From Strongylocentrotus droebachiensis (lineage: Eukaryota > Echinodermata > Echinoidea > Camarodonta > Strongylocentrotidae), in the NCBI GenBank assembly GCA_035222895.1, contig JAVYIG010000067.1:186001-250000 (forward strand): a DNA stretch of 64,000 nt, written 5' to 3'. Made by a program: the position numbers and the translations under genes. A model generated the notes under the pieces. It searched no databases. It saw only the letters and a list, made by a program, of their open reading frames with translations, and was not told the DNA's origin. Shown here in pieces: positions 43,068-54,944 of this stretch. Numbering within the stretch: the stretch's first letter is position 1; every line of letters begins with the position of its first letter.

Positions 43068-43075
43068 TGACGTCA
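43068..43075. promoter_or_regulatory. Perfect CRE in the probable promoter of the second gene
   Basis: TGACGTCA within TTCGTGACGTCATAATAG. It is followed by a locally GC-richer stretch (GCGCGTGCACCC, CGTCCGCGCC). Position just upstream of the probable transcribed region makes it the most plausible CRE in the window. Confidence 0.45.
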
Positions 43076-43252
43076 TAATAGTTGCTCCTTTTTCTCTTCG
43101 AGCGCGTGCACCCAGTCCGTCCGCGCCTCCAACTCGGGGCAGAGAGAGACAGATCTCCTCACCAACACACCATTATCATCTTTATATTCAAAACAAGACT
43201 GCCACATCTCGCTAAGAGACAGAACGAAAGAGTGGGACAGCATCTTCCGATC

Positions 43253-43270
43253 ATGTCGGCTACAGACTAA
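43253..43270 (+). CDS. Possible 5-codon upstream ORF
   Basis: ATG TCG GCT ACA GAC TAA sits 242 bases before the main ATG at 43512. If the 5' UTR is contiguous here, it could modulate translation of the second gene. Confidence 0.25.
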   Translation: MSATD

Positions 43271-43511
43271 CATTTTGCTTCATTTCTCTGGTGGCCAGCT
43301 AAAACATCAGTTCCACAGCATTTTGTAGCAGGTGCATCCAGCGTTTGGAATATAATTGGTATTTAGACGCAGAACAGTACTGTTCTTCAAGACGAAGCAG
43401 CGGTGCTGACTCTAAGTCTAAAAGGAACTTGGACAAGCAACAGCTCGCCCCTTTTTTCATCATTTGCTTGAAAACTTCATAACCCGACGTTGCTCGTCCG
43501 TCTCAGGGGAA

Positions 43512-43623
43512 ATGATTGATAGTTTGATGATGGTTAGACGTTCCTGCAAAGTGAGAATAATGGATCTCAATCTATTGCTGTATTTGATTATCGTACAAGC
43601 GTGCTTCGTATGTCAAGGTGCAG
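43512..43623 (+). CDS. Candidate signal-peptide exon of a second gene (possible tandem nAChR paralogue)
   Basis: From ATG 43512 the frame runs 37 codons to GGT GCA G, then GTAAGG. An in-frame ATG at 43560 would give MDLNLLLYLIIVQACFVCQG, a textbook signal peptide; starting at 43512 adds 16 mostly polar residues. The donor is in phase 1, exactly as in exon 1 of the receptor gene upstream, and the orientation is the same. A 430-bp upstream stretch with higher GC and a CRE fits a promoter and 5' UTR. Phase 1 signal exons occur in many secreted or membrane proteins, so the nAChR link is inference. No second exon is found in the remaining 20 kb. Confidence 0.5.
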
Positions 43624-44584
43624 GTAAGGTCGCAAATTTCTATCGTATAGCCCTTTGGTGATTTCAGTAGCCCTTTGTATATTTGGGTGATTATGTTTTT
43701 ATTACATATTTATCCGACGATATTTCTCTTCTTTTCTTATATATTATGAATGTCTATGAATTCGATTAAAACATGATAGGAAAATCGTTAATACACGTAT
43801 TAGTTATACAAAACTTTATATTATGCTCCCCTCTTATCATTAATTTTATTGACGCTCAGTTTTTCATATGTTGAAACTGATAAGAATATAATTGAGGAAT
43901 TTGCGTAATAAAATATTTAAACAATAATAATAATACAGACTATAGAAAACACTAATTTGCAGATAATCTTTCATTCAAGCCGAAGGATTTCGTCGTGTTT
44001 TTACTGGAATTGTGGCAAATGAAAGTATTGAATAATCGTTTACTTTTATGAACGTGATTATTACTTTGAATGGAGTAAATAAAATGGAAAAGACAACCAG
44101 TTAAGAATAGTTTAAAGAACGATACGGCTGATGAATCATTGACCTCTTGTATATATAATTCTCTGTTTGTGCTGCGAGCTTTAAGGCGTGTCGCTGTATT
44201 ATAGAGCGATAAATTTGTATGTATTGGTATTGGATCATGTAAGGTGTCGCTTGCATTTAATCTACATTCTGTAGACGTATTCGCGGAGAAAATGAGCTTA
44301 CAGAAATAATGTGTTTTGGTCGCATGGTTGTATATTTTGAATAAAAATGTATTTAGTATTACACATTTTCAATGAGAATGATAAAATTCAGGATAGGCAT
44401 ATAGTCAATGTGACCATAATAAAATGCAGGAAAAAAAAATGTTGTAATAATTGGCTACTGCGAAGAAGAATAACATATTTGGCAAAAGTTTCAAGTCATT
44501 TTTATTTAATTTAGAAATGGGATTTAAAAAATATATATAAAACTCTTGCGATAACGTGAATGGTTGAATAGAGTTGACAATGGC

Positions 44585-44961
44585 TTAAAGGTAAAGACCA
44601 GTATTGGAAACGCCCCAATTTCAAAAAATGAAATGGAAGCTCTCATTACCAATCATGTGAAAGAATATGTTTTGACTAATACATGATGATACAAAATTTG
44701 CCGGGAAACCGCCTACTAATTCATATATTTGGTAAATTTGTTTCTCTCATGGTCGTGTGAGAGATATAGAGTAGTCCCATATACATCTTTCTGTGTATAG
44801 AGTGCTTGTAACTTTACGAAGAATGGGCCAAATTTCTTATCATTTTGATGATTCCAGAACCTTGCAGATGCTAGATGCTAGATGATCAACCTTTTCTGAT
44901 CGATTCCACAACGTTTCTTTCACAATGCATTCGCATGACCATTACTGGTATTTACCTTTAA
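44585..44961 (+). mobile_element. TTAA-flanked MITE, family 1, copy B
   Basis: Same ends and interior as copy A with scattered substitutions and a 2-bp insertion (GTATAGAGTGC for GTATAGTGC). Immediately followed by a GAA/AAG-rich low-complexity run to about 45035. Confidence 0.9.
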
Positions 44962-45035
44962 AGAAAGAAGAAGAAGTGGAAAAAAAGAGGAAGAAAAAGA
45001 AGAAGAAAAAGAAGAAAAAAGAAGAAGTAGAAAAA
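44960..45035. repeat. AAG/GAA-rich low-complexity run
   Basis: Purine-only stretch of AAGAAG and GAAAAA units directly abutting MITE copy B. Encodes a spurious Lys/Glu-rich frame. Confidence 0.85.
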
Positions 45036-45442
45036 ACCTTTTGCTCTACATTTAAAGAAAAACATCACTTCTTATGTTCACACGAAAATACATCAGTGAA
45101 TGTTAATAATGAACGACCGTGAACAAAATGATATTTTCAGATTTAAGAAAGAAACTTTGATTGATTTTCACTATTATGATGTATAAAGAAACGGTGTAAT
45201 GATCACTGACAATTTCTTTATTGTTTCATAAGTTTAAACCACTTATACACATCAAATTGAATAATGTACAATTCTATTTTTCTCATTACATGTAACCCTA
45301 ATTTTGATTTGAAGAACAAAACAAATTTGGAGACTTTCAAATATATATTCATTGTCACCGGGCACTTCACGGCTTAAATACAATCGACTTCCGTCTCTGG
45401 CGCGGGCCATGCCGCAAAGCGAGCTTGCATAATTACATTATG

Positions 45443-45450
45443 TGACGTCA
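45443..45450. promoter_or_regulatory. Perfect CRE palindrome TGACGTCA
   Basis: In ATTATGTGACGTCAACTTAATTAA, about 1.8 kb into the putative first intron of the second gene and next to a GC-rich GGCGCGGGCC stretch. Confidence 0.35.
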
Positions 45451-45817
45451 ACTTAATTAAAGGAGATTCCCTCTAACATGGAGTCGGGTCTTATTGGGAA
45501 AGTGGAACGGTCTTAAGCTCTGAGAGATCCTCGGGATTAATTGCGCTTTATTAAGTCGTCTGCATATAGGGTTGTTTAAGTTATTACATTTAATGCCAAT
45601 GACTGCACAATGCATACAAAGTATGGGGCGGGCACTTAGCATAACGCAAGGAGGTTTTCGGCGTAAGCATTCGTTTTAATTGTTGTTTGTACGTCACCAC
45701 AGGTACTCATAATCCATAATCCATTTAAACCTATAGCCTCAAGTAACGAATTAAATTCATCGGTATTGATATATCATTTCCGAATTGGGCATCTTTTCTA
45801 AGCAGAATTTAGCTTTT

Positions 45818-46317
45818 ATCGATTTCGGTTTCGTTTTTTCTGGGTCGCACTGTATATATAGTGCGTCCCTGAAAAAACGAAACCCCAAATTATCGATGTT
45901 TTATCATAACTTAATCAGAATTTTAGTTAATAAATGACACATATTTGTAAAGCTTAGATTCTCTTATTTCATTTGATGCAACTCATATGATACATATTTC
46001 ATGCATAAGCGATTAAAAACAATTTGAAGAAAGGATACCAAAATGTCATTTGGCGAACGATATCTGAATTTCAAAGAAAAAAAAATCACATTTCTACAAA
46101 GTTCATTTTCTGCCCTTCGCCAAAAGACTTTTTGATACCCTTTCTTCGAATCATTTTAGATCACTTATGCGTGGAATATGCATTCATATGAGTTGCATTA
46201 AATGAAAGAGGCGGATCTAAGCTTTACAGATATATGTAATTTATTAATAATAATTGTGATTAAGTTATGATAAAGCATCAATAATTCTCGGCTTCGTTTT
46301 TCTGGGACGCACTGTAT
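45818..46317. mobile_element. Mariner-like foldback elements, head-to-head ends
   Basis: TATAGTGCGTCCCTGAAAAA at 45856 and TTTTTCTGGGACGCACTGTATA ending at 46317 bound a 460-bp element whose arms pair over long distances (GATTAAGTTATGATAAA with TTTATCATAACTTAATC). Immediately left, 45818-45855 carries another copy of the same end in opposite orientation, so the two ends abut at TATATA. TA at the borders suggests a Tc1/mariner-type MITE. Confidence 0.75.
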
Positions 46318-46629
46318 AATTATAAATAACATAATGGGAAAATGTAGCGAGTCAAACGGATCTTATGACATGATACAACTTAATATTTCACTTGAACTTC
46401 CAAATGTAACAAATATATGTATTATGTCAAAAGTAGCATGACGGTCTTTCAACATCCATGTTTAGTGTTCTTTCAGATGGTTTATTTAAACGGACAGTGA
46501 GGAAAATAAATCGCCCGCGGCATGCAGGTGCAATGGGGATTGTCACCCCAAATATAATGCTAACATTTAAACAAATCTTGAAGGGAATGAGAATAAAGAA
46601 GAAGAAGAAGTAAATTGGCCTATGACCAA

Positions 46630-46670
<41 letters not shown>
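46630..46670. repeat. (CT)n microsatellite
   Basis: CT run with a single TA interruption. Confidence 0.9.
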
Positions 46671-46671
<1 letters not shown>

Positions 46672-49606
46672 CCTTTTACGGTTTATGCTTCACAGGTCAA
46701 CGGGCACTGTGAGCGAATAACAGCAATTGCTATAATTTTGAAATATCTTTGTTTCAATATCACTTTATTGACAATCATGATTATTAACAAAATAAGTTAT
46801 AGTACATACACTTGTATAGATACTACAAAGAAGAATATAAAAGTAGAAAAGAGAAGAAGCCGAGGTTATGTTTTATTAACAATGCAGACATTGAATTACT
46901 TAGACTGACACGAGACCAGACAAAGAACTTTATAAAGGTTTTGACATGGCAGCTAGAATGATTGCTCCTTCGTGCAACTCCAATAACAGTGGAATATGGT
47001 TTAAACGACATTTTGTAATCAAAACATCATAACAAAGAGTAGCGATGTAGAACGTGTTTCGGGCATGCGCATAATTACCATCAATTTTGTTTTTGAAGTT
47101 GTTATCTTTCGTTCAAAACTTGCCATCGGCAGCTTTTTAGATATTAATGATAATCATCCTCAAATATAATCACTATCATCAGACGCAAGTACCATCATCA
47201 AATCTTGAAATGATGTCCTTTGCTTCTGTTCTAGTCGTGATGAGGTTCATTAACCAAGTAATATTGATATATTGATGTCAGATATGAGCAGACGGTCTCA
47301 TCACACCTACGATGAGGGGTGACCTAACGGGAGAGTTCAGGCGAGGATTCGCTTTAGCATACAATAAATCCAGGGGCGGACTGGGACTGAAATTCGGTTG
47401 GGGGCATTTTGATGTGCCCGGCCCCCGATACATATCAACTAGCCCTCGAACCACACATCGACCGGCCCTCGAGCCAAAATATCGAGCGGCCTCTGGGGGA
47501 AACTTCCCACACTTTCGAACACTCTTGTCTTACAACACAACTGAGTATAAAAATAGTTTTTTTTTTAATATTTAAAAATCCAACCATCTTATTAAAGAGG
47601 AGTGAGAGAAATTCTTATGAAATATTTTGTTATACAATAATATAAAAAGTGAGTTATAACATTTTTGATAATGTGTTTTACTTTTCCGCCCTTTCACATG
47701 TTCGAGGAGACTGATTTTCTGTGTAAAACCGCTGTCCCCATCAAAACCATCCGTTCCATCAAAACCACCACCATCCTTCACCTTACGTTTCCTCCATTGA
47801 ATCAATTTTCTATATGACGCCAGTTTCATCACACCTCTGATGTTTATCTATGATATGCTTTGGTTCATACTTTTGTTCAAGTTTGTTTTGACTCGTTTCA
47901 GAGGTGATGGCGAAAGGTCCTCTTGATTTACATCACCTCCCGTCGGTGTCACTTGATAATTTTGAATGGCCTCGTGCCCAATAAAAGCCATAACCTTAAA
48001 ACAATTTATAGCTTCATTAACAGAATGATAGAAAACACTCAACCAACCTCATGAATAAATATAGCTGTATAATGAGCGATGAAAAATGGACCTCGTTTGG
48101 ATGGTGCCGAACCGTGCTCTGAAGCGGTGATCAAACACCAATTGCGCTCCACCTTATGTTTGATTTGGGCTAAATATCAACTCTTCGAATCGGCACCACG
48201 ACTGCTTCCTTGGACAGTATATATACCACTTGAAATGGTATTGTGTGAAGAGTTTTGACTTACTGGCCGTCTTTTTCATCTTACCTGAGAGGGAGGGAGA
48301 TCTTATAAAGTCTGTCAAAAGCGAAGTGGTAGACATATTGAAGCTGGTTGTTTTCAAACGGAAATGAAAGAGCCGTGTCAGACGGAGAAGCGCCGAGGAG
48401 TTGTCAAGATGATGGAATCGTCGGCGATGGAAGCCCCTCAAAAAGCTGATTTATTTTGTATTCCTCGATGCTTTCTGGTTACTTTGATTTCAAGTAGTTC
48501 ATTAGTTTTCTACCTCGTACAGAAGAAACGATATAGTAATTAGCGAGGAAAGAACACTGCTCTCCCCTTGCTATATTTTCCTGTAAAATACAACAGTGTT
48601 TCCACCTAACTTACTACATTAAGCTCAAGGCTCAAACACCATCATAATGAAAAGCTTTGAACAAAGAAAGATTGATCTTACACAAATGTCTTTGTTTAAA
48701 GATTCTTGATGTTATAATTCATGCTACTTCTCGATCTTTTTAGAGCCATAATAATCAGGACTTTATTGAATACGTACTTTGGTCTTTTAGGGATGTAAAT
48801 GGTTGAGATCATGACATTATTGTCACGTATGTATAATGATGCATCTTCCAGTATGTCGCCATTTTGGGGTTCACGCCTGAGTAAACGTTAATACTAATAC
48901 AGTCTAAACATATAAAGAGCTGACATTTTTAGTTTTTGTCTGAAAACAGATTAATTGATATCCAAATCTTAGTACTTCAACCATGTCGCCGACCAGTGTT
49001 CGTTGTTATCATTCGTCGGGGTTTCGTGTGAATCTTGATTGCATATGAATACCAAATGGGCCATTTTGTTTTATTGCCGGGTAGTCTATTAACTGATAAA
49101 TCATATCTGTCCTCAAATAAACCATCCGTGTTACAAATAATGTACATCGTTATAAATTCAATAGCTTAACGACCAAACTTGGCTAATAAATATTCTTCAT
49201 ATGTACGTTTTGATGCCTCTGAGAAATATATTTTCGTTATTGAATAAAGTTAGTGATGCGATCGTTACTCGATCTGTACAAAACATCCATCAGAATTTTC
49301 AGGACGTGTTACAAAATAATGACTCTGTTAAAATGACTCTTGCAATTTTAGAATCTATATAGAGCTTCTTCGACAAAACAAACTATTATTACTCGATTGT
49401 CGGTCGTATATATCCATTCCTGATCCAGTGTATCCGAGGAAAGGATAATGCTGCTAAGCATATAAACACCATCACCCAAGTCTCTTTTTGAAGACCCGGT
49501 CACGTGACCTTTTTGTCTTGTCCGATCTTTGGCGGGGTCATCCGTCATCGGGAGAGCATGTAGCAGGATAATTGCCACTCGTTTGGCGAGACATGACATT
49601 CCAAGG

Positions 49607-49698
49607 GTCTGTCATGAGGACCTGGGGTATAACTCACACCGACCCCTCATCCTCCTCTACTACTGGTGCATCTTCTCTACCACTCTTCTTGAGATGGA

Positions 49699-49746
<48 letters not shown>

Positions 49747-49924
49747 GGGTTCTGTCATCAGGATCATTAGGACATGGGGTATATACCAGTCTAACTCACC
49801 GACCCCTCATCCTCCTCTACCGATGCATCGTCTCCACCACTCTTCTTGAGATGGAGATGTGAAGTGATAGAAGAAAGAGAGATGGGGAGACAGAGGGACA
49901 GTGGGACAGTGGGACAGAGGGAGA

Positions 49925-49974
<50 letters not shown>

Positions 49975-50135
49975 GAAGGTTCAATCATCATGATCATTAT
50001 GACCTGGGGTAGGCCTACATATACCAGTCTATCTCACCGACCCCTCATCTTCCTCTACTGATTCGTCTTCTCTACAACTCTTCTTGAGATGGAGATGTGA
50101 AGTGATAGAAGAGGGGGAGATGGGGAGAGAGATGA

Positions 50136-50176
<41 letters not shown>

Positions 50177-50465
50177 GAGAGAAAGGTTCTGTCATCATGA
50201 TCATTATGATCTGGGGTATATACCAGCCTAACTCACCGACCTTGCATCCTCCTCCACTGATACATCTTCTCTACCACTCTTCTTGAGATGGAGATGTGAA
50301 GTGATAGAAGAAAGAGAGATGGGGAGACAGAGGGAGAGACATACAGAGAGACAGACAGAGAGACAGACAGAGAGACAGACAGGAGGACCGAAACACTGAG
50401 TGAGAGACAGAGAGACATAGAGAGAACTAGAAAGGCTCTATCATGAGGACTTTGGGTACCTCACC
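49607..50465. repeat. Compound tandem array with embedded GA microsatellites
   Basis: Five units begin at about 49607, 49752, 49982, 50191 and 50441 with CTGTCATcA.GATCATTA or a variant. Each continues with GGGGTATA, CTCACCGACCCCTCATC, CTCTTCTTGAGATGGAGATG and GTGATAGAAGA, then a GA microsatellite of different length. Unit size varies from about 145 to 250 bp, mostly through the GA run. The last unit's GA part is replaced by GACAGACA units. Confidence 0.88.
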
Positions 50466-50572
50466 TACCAACGTCCTCATCTACTCATCTGCAATCTCTA
50501 CCAGTACCACTCTCACCATTCTACAGATGGGGATGTGAATTGACAAAAGAAAGAAGTAGAGGCAGATAATCA

Positions 50573-50573
50573 C

Positions 50574-50634
<61 letters not shown>

Positions 50635-50770
50635 GAGAGAGGAAGAGAGAGATAGAAAGAGAGAGGGGAGAGGGATAGAGAGAAAGAGATTGAATGAGGG
50701 AGATAGATAGAGAGACATAGAGAGGGGGTAAAGAAAGAAAGAAAGAGCGATAGAGAGGGAGCGAAAGGGG
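50573..50770. repeat. (GA)n-rich tract
   Basis: About 200 bp of GA with AT, GG and AAAG interruptions; continues the theme of the preceding array. Confidence 0.92.
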
Positions 50771-51380
50771 GAGAAGAAGATGGAACTGAAAAGGTATATG
50801 ATTAGCATGGTAGGTATAGAGAAGAGGACGTTTTCTATGCGGGGGCGGTTTTATTGATAAGAGATCCACATTTATATACCTTATTGCATTTCAGATTGTC
50901 TCTTCCCTTCCTTTTTGGAATGCTTTTAAGCTATTAATCTAGATCACTTCTCATCTTCCAGATATGTTTTCCTCAGATCCGGATTTAGAATCTATTTTAA
51001 AAGTCCTATTGAACAGCTATGCTATAAAAAAAAAACGGCAATATAAGAAAATGATATTGAAATTATATTCATTCAATACACCGATATGGATTACGAATGG
51101 AAAATCGTTTGAGGACGGGAAAAATCAAAGGGTACGAATTATTTTCAGTTTTCAATTTCCATGCACTCATTCCATCACCACCCAATTTTACTTCAAGGCA
51201 TTAATATCTGGTATTATAAAGTTATCTTCAGAATTTCTTCCTAGTTAGTGTACTTTATTATGATGATCATGATAAGATCCAAGAAAACGATTGTAGTAGT
51301 ATTCCAAACAGGCTTTGCAATAAGTAGGAATAACAACTCACTTCACTTACAGCAGGAGAGTATCTAGGATTTTTCAATAT

Positions 51381-51401
51381 GAGGGGGGGGGGGGGGGGGG
51401 G
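51381..51401. repeat. Poly-G tract
   Basis: About 18 G after ATATGA. Confidence 0.88.
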
Positions 51402-51462
51402 TGGCATAAGTCTGAAATATATAATGTATAATCTATAATTATACCGTATAGACATATACTAG

Positions 51463-51630
51463 TATACAGAGATAGATAGACATAGATAGATTGATAGAGG
51501 GAGAGAGACCGTCAAAGAAGGGAGACACTGAGAAAGCAAAAAAAAAAGACAGACAGACAGACAGAGAGAGACAAAGACAGTGAGACAGAGACAGAGGGAG
51601 ACACAGAGAGAGACAGAGACAGAGAGAAGT
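51463..51630. repeat. GATA / GACA / GAGA simple repeat
   Basis: GATAGATAGACATAGATAG passes to GACAGACAGACAG and then GAGACAGAGACAG units. Confidence 0.88.
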
Positions 51631-51699
51631 TATGATATTTTAGGGCCTTTTTGTTTCAAACGTTGACATATACTCATGTGTTGCGTGGTGTCGTGCCAC

Positions 51700-51718
51700 C
51701 CCCCCCCCCCCCCCCCCC
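51700..51718. repeat. Poly-C tract
   Basis: About 19 C before TCCTC. Confidence 0.88.
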
Positions 51719-52641
51719 TCCTCTTTACCCTCCTCCACCTAAAATCCGCGCCTACTTCCAGATCATTCAAAAGTTCGTGAACTCCCTACATGAAAAGCAT
51801 ACATGAACACACAAACATAGACATTTCCCTGATTTCCACCCATTAATATCGATTCCATACGCGAACGTGCTTGCAGAGACTAAGATCATATGTTACACGA
51901 CTGTTTTGGGATCATTTTCCCCCGACTCCCAAAGATCATGGTCCCTGTTCATCGCGATAAAATATATAAAGAAATCATAAATAGGTCGATCGATTTTTGT
52001 TCTTTCTGCACAGCTCCCTGAGCAAGGGCAAAGAGTAAATGAATACCCCCAAAACTACATCCCGTGTACAACCCCCAATGTAAGCTCGTGCATGGAAGGA
52101 ACTTGTTTCTTGTGATCGTACTGAGATATCAGTAGTATATTGGGTGATCCGGGCAGTTGATTTCTAACCGTAATTTCGAAGAATTTTAATTGCAATATTA
52201 CATCAATCTTGCTGATTTGTGCTGAAAAATACTATAAATGACGAATAATTATGATAGTTAGTGCTATTTGATGCATAATTCTCGTTAAATCTAAAGGTAA
52301 CTGTAATTTTGTAAAAGCATCCGGACACACAACCGACATCACCCAACAGTGGGGTTTCAATGTGCACTGCTTGGGTGTGCGATCTGCAGCAGTATATCTA
52401 GAAATACTCGACCGGTATAAGGGCAAGGGCATTATCGGTATGAGGTTTTATTTTTGGTGAGTCGTGGAAGTAAAACAAATATTAAAAAATCCATGATTAA
52501 TCATGCTTGATTGACTTAAGACGAAACACTGATTTGTATCGCATTGATGGGTCACAGTCCAAATAATATATAGGCCTACATCAATGGAAAGCGCTTATTA
52601 TCATATTTGGTTATCCAGGTAATTACGGACAAGCAATGCTA

Positions 52642-52763
52642 CGGTCACAAAGGTTCGTACGAACGATAATTTCGTACGAATCTCCCTGTTTTACCATTGT
52701 CTTCCCGAATGTCCATCGTCTGAAAATCGTTTGTACGGCGTTCGTAATCGCAATTTGTGACCG
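52642..52763. mobile_element. Small foldback element, 122 bp
   Basis: CGGTCACAAAG at the left and TTTGTGACCG at the right are inverted. Between them, internal inverted pairs such as TTCGTACGAA occur. No coding capacity. Confidence 0.55.
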
Positions 52764-53086
52764 AGGCTTTACATCAAGCTGCCATTAATTCATTTTCTGG
52801 TCACTGTCCCAGCCTTTTTGCAAACGAATAAAAAGAAAGTATAGCTATGGTATCGCAATTATTAAAAGTTATGCTTATAAAAGGTGACATTTTTATCCTT
52901 TTCTCCTGTAGCCGCCATAGTGTTCCTTGAGTGTGTGATTTCTACAAATTGAGAAGAAGAAAAAGTGCCAATCAGACAACCTTTGATGCAATTAAACACA
53001 AAACTAAGATTTTCACATGGTTCAAAAGGAATTAAAAGCATAATGATCGACAAAATATTTGTCTATATGCATTCGAGCGCAAATAA

Positions 53087-53461
53087 TTAAAGATAAACGT
53101 TAGTACTGGTAATGCGATTGCATTGTGAAAGGATCAGAAACAGTTGATCATGGAGCATGTAAGTATTGGTGTGCACTGCAAGGTTCTGGAGTCATCAAAA
53201 TCATAATAAATTTGACCGAGTCTTGGTAAAGTAACAAACACTCACATAGAAAGCTATATATGGGACAACACACATGGTGTCGGGGATGGTACTACCTTGG
53301 TTTCCTTGTCTTTCTATGCCCATTACTCAGCGAGTATACATTTTCTTCCAAAATTGTTTGGCACATGTCATTTATTTGTAATCTTGAACATTCAGTGTAA
53401 GTTTCGTTTGATTTTGTGAGATTTTTTTTTTTTTTTTACCAGTACTGGAGTTTATCTTTAA
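53087..53461 (-). mobile_element. TTAA-flanked MITE, family 1, copy C (diverged, inverted)
   Basis: TTAAAGATAAACGTTAGTACTGG to CCAGTACTGGAGTTTATCTTTAA, 375 bp. Landmarks TGCGATTGCATTGTGA and GTTGATCAT are the reverse complement of the right side of copies A and B. Strongly diverged, with a 17-bp poly-T near the end. Confidence 0.75.
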
Positions 53462-53648
53462 GATGGTGCCAAAAATATTTTTTAAAAACCCAACTCAAAT
53501 TCTAATTTGTATGCAGACGACCACATCTATTCCCCCAAATGGTTCACAGACGAAAAGACAGCGAATCTCGGGGTCCGTTCATTGACCATCGCCCCAGTTT
53601 TCTTGCTCCCTCCCCTCCATTATTATTATTACGCCTCTAATTTTAACA

Positions 53649-53663
53649 CCCCCCCCCCCCCCC
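53649..53663. repeat. Poly-C tract
   Basis: About 14 C before GTGCAACCCC. Confidence 0.85.
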
Positions 53664-54352
53664 GTGCAACCCCGTTCGTCCATTTACAGTGTACCCTACA
53701 GATGAATAATGTTGCGCCGCGTTCAACAAGGGTCGGGTTACATGCACGTCAGGTAGACGTATGGCGCTTCAAATTAATCATCAGCAAGTGTAAAGCATAC
53801 AAGACATCTCTCTGAATTGTTTCTTCTTCTTGAGATACTAGTGAAAAGCATGCAAGACAATGCTGAGATTTTTTTCCATTAGGATGCCAGATACCACGTG
53901 AGTGCCATTTAATGCCAGGATCCACTCTTTAAGGAGCATAATCTCGATTTTGATGTACAGATGAGTAATGGACTATCCCAGGCAAAACAGAACCTGATCA
54001 TTGCAGATGGTAACTGTAATGGTTGCATCAACTATTCCGACAAGTTATATTTATGAAGATAACGAATTACCATACTATGAAGAAGTACAATAACGGCTCA
54101 AAGTTGAAAAGTATTGATTTAATCATCACTATTTTTCTTCAAACTGGTACGGGTGATAGTATATTGGCCTTTAATCAGGTGGTAACACCATCTGAAAGTG
54201 AAAAATAATATTTCGCTGAAAAGTTAAACCTAACCCTAAAAACAGTATCCACCAAACTGAGAGCTTTACAAACTTCTGTGCGTGGCTATTCCATGAGCTT
54301 AAACCGTCACAAAGTATAGGGTGGTAGCCTCAATTTGGTATACGTCGGTTTC

Positions 54353-54557
54353 TTAAAGGCAGGCTTTACTACTTCAGCTAGAAGGGATTAGACCACCCAG
54401 TGAGCCAGCAAGGTCACTGTGGCAGGTGACTATCTCATTAACTCAGCTCTCATTTAACATAAGAAAAAGAGGATCATGGGGGACCAACAAGCACCGATTG
54501 GAGTAGTTTTCTATATAGAGGGAGCAAGTAGCTACAAGTAGGACAGTGTGCCTTGAA
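54353..54557. mobile_element. TTAA-flanked MITE, second family, copy 2
   Basis: Matches 24270-24464 through GGGATTAGAC, CTCAGCTCTCA, CATAAGAAA, ACCGATT and TATAGAGGGAGCAAGTAGC. The left TTAAAGG is intact; the right end has mutated to CCTTGAAAG where it joins the next MITE. Confidence 0.7.
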
Positions 54558-54944
54558 AGAATAAAGTTGAGTTCAGGTCATGTGATTGCATTGTGACAGA
54601 AACGGTGTAGAATCGATCAGAAAAGGTTGATCATCTATAGCATATAAGTATTGGTGTGTACTGCAAGGTTCTGGGATCATAAAAATGATAGTGAATTCGG
54701 CCCAGTCTTATTAAAGTTACAAGCACTGTACATAGAAAGATGTACATGTATGGGACTACCCGATATCTATCCAGGCCGGATAGATATGATAATTAACCTA
54801 ATATATCAATTAGTAGGGGATTTCTCGGCAAAATTTGTATCATCACGTATTAGTCAAAATATACTCTTTAACATGATTGGTAATAAGAGCTTCCATTTTA
54901 TTTTTTGAGAGGGGGGCGTTTCCAAAACTGGTATATACCTTTAA
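54557..54944 (-). mobile_element. TTAA-flanked MITE, family 1, copy D
   Basis: Inverted relative to copies A and B: starts near GTTGAGTTCAGGTCATGTGATTG and ends ACTGGTATATACCTTTAA. Contains GATTGCATTGTGACAGAAACG and GGTTGATCATCTA. Directly abuts the second-family MITE. Confidence 0.75.

Larger units (their letters stand above)
35352..43079. other. 3' UTR and intergenic DNA
   Basis: After the stop come unremarkable sequence to about 39.2 kb, a poly-C tract near 38486, a foldback element at 39239, a CT-rich tract, a GAT array, poly-C and poly-G tracts, a TTAA-flanked MITE and a second CT tract. A 62-codon minus-strand frame at 36333-36521 (with KGGTGAKGMKG) is not recognised. Three CTCF-like motifs and one CRE lie in the distal half. 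Confidence 0.6.

Noticed and set aside
50964-51248. Possible second exon of the downstream gene (94-codon frame after a CTTCCAG)
   Set aside because: Protein lacks the EERL...RPV and other receptor signatures, and is Lys/Ile/Phe-rich as in AT-rich noncoding DNA.
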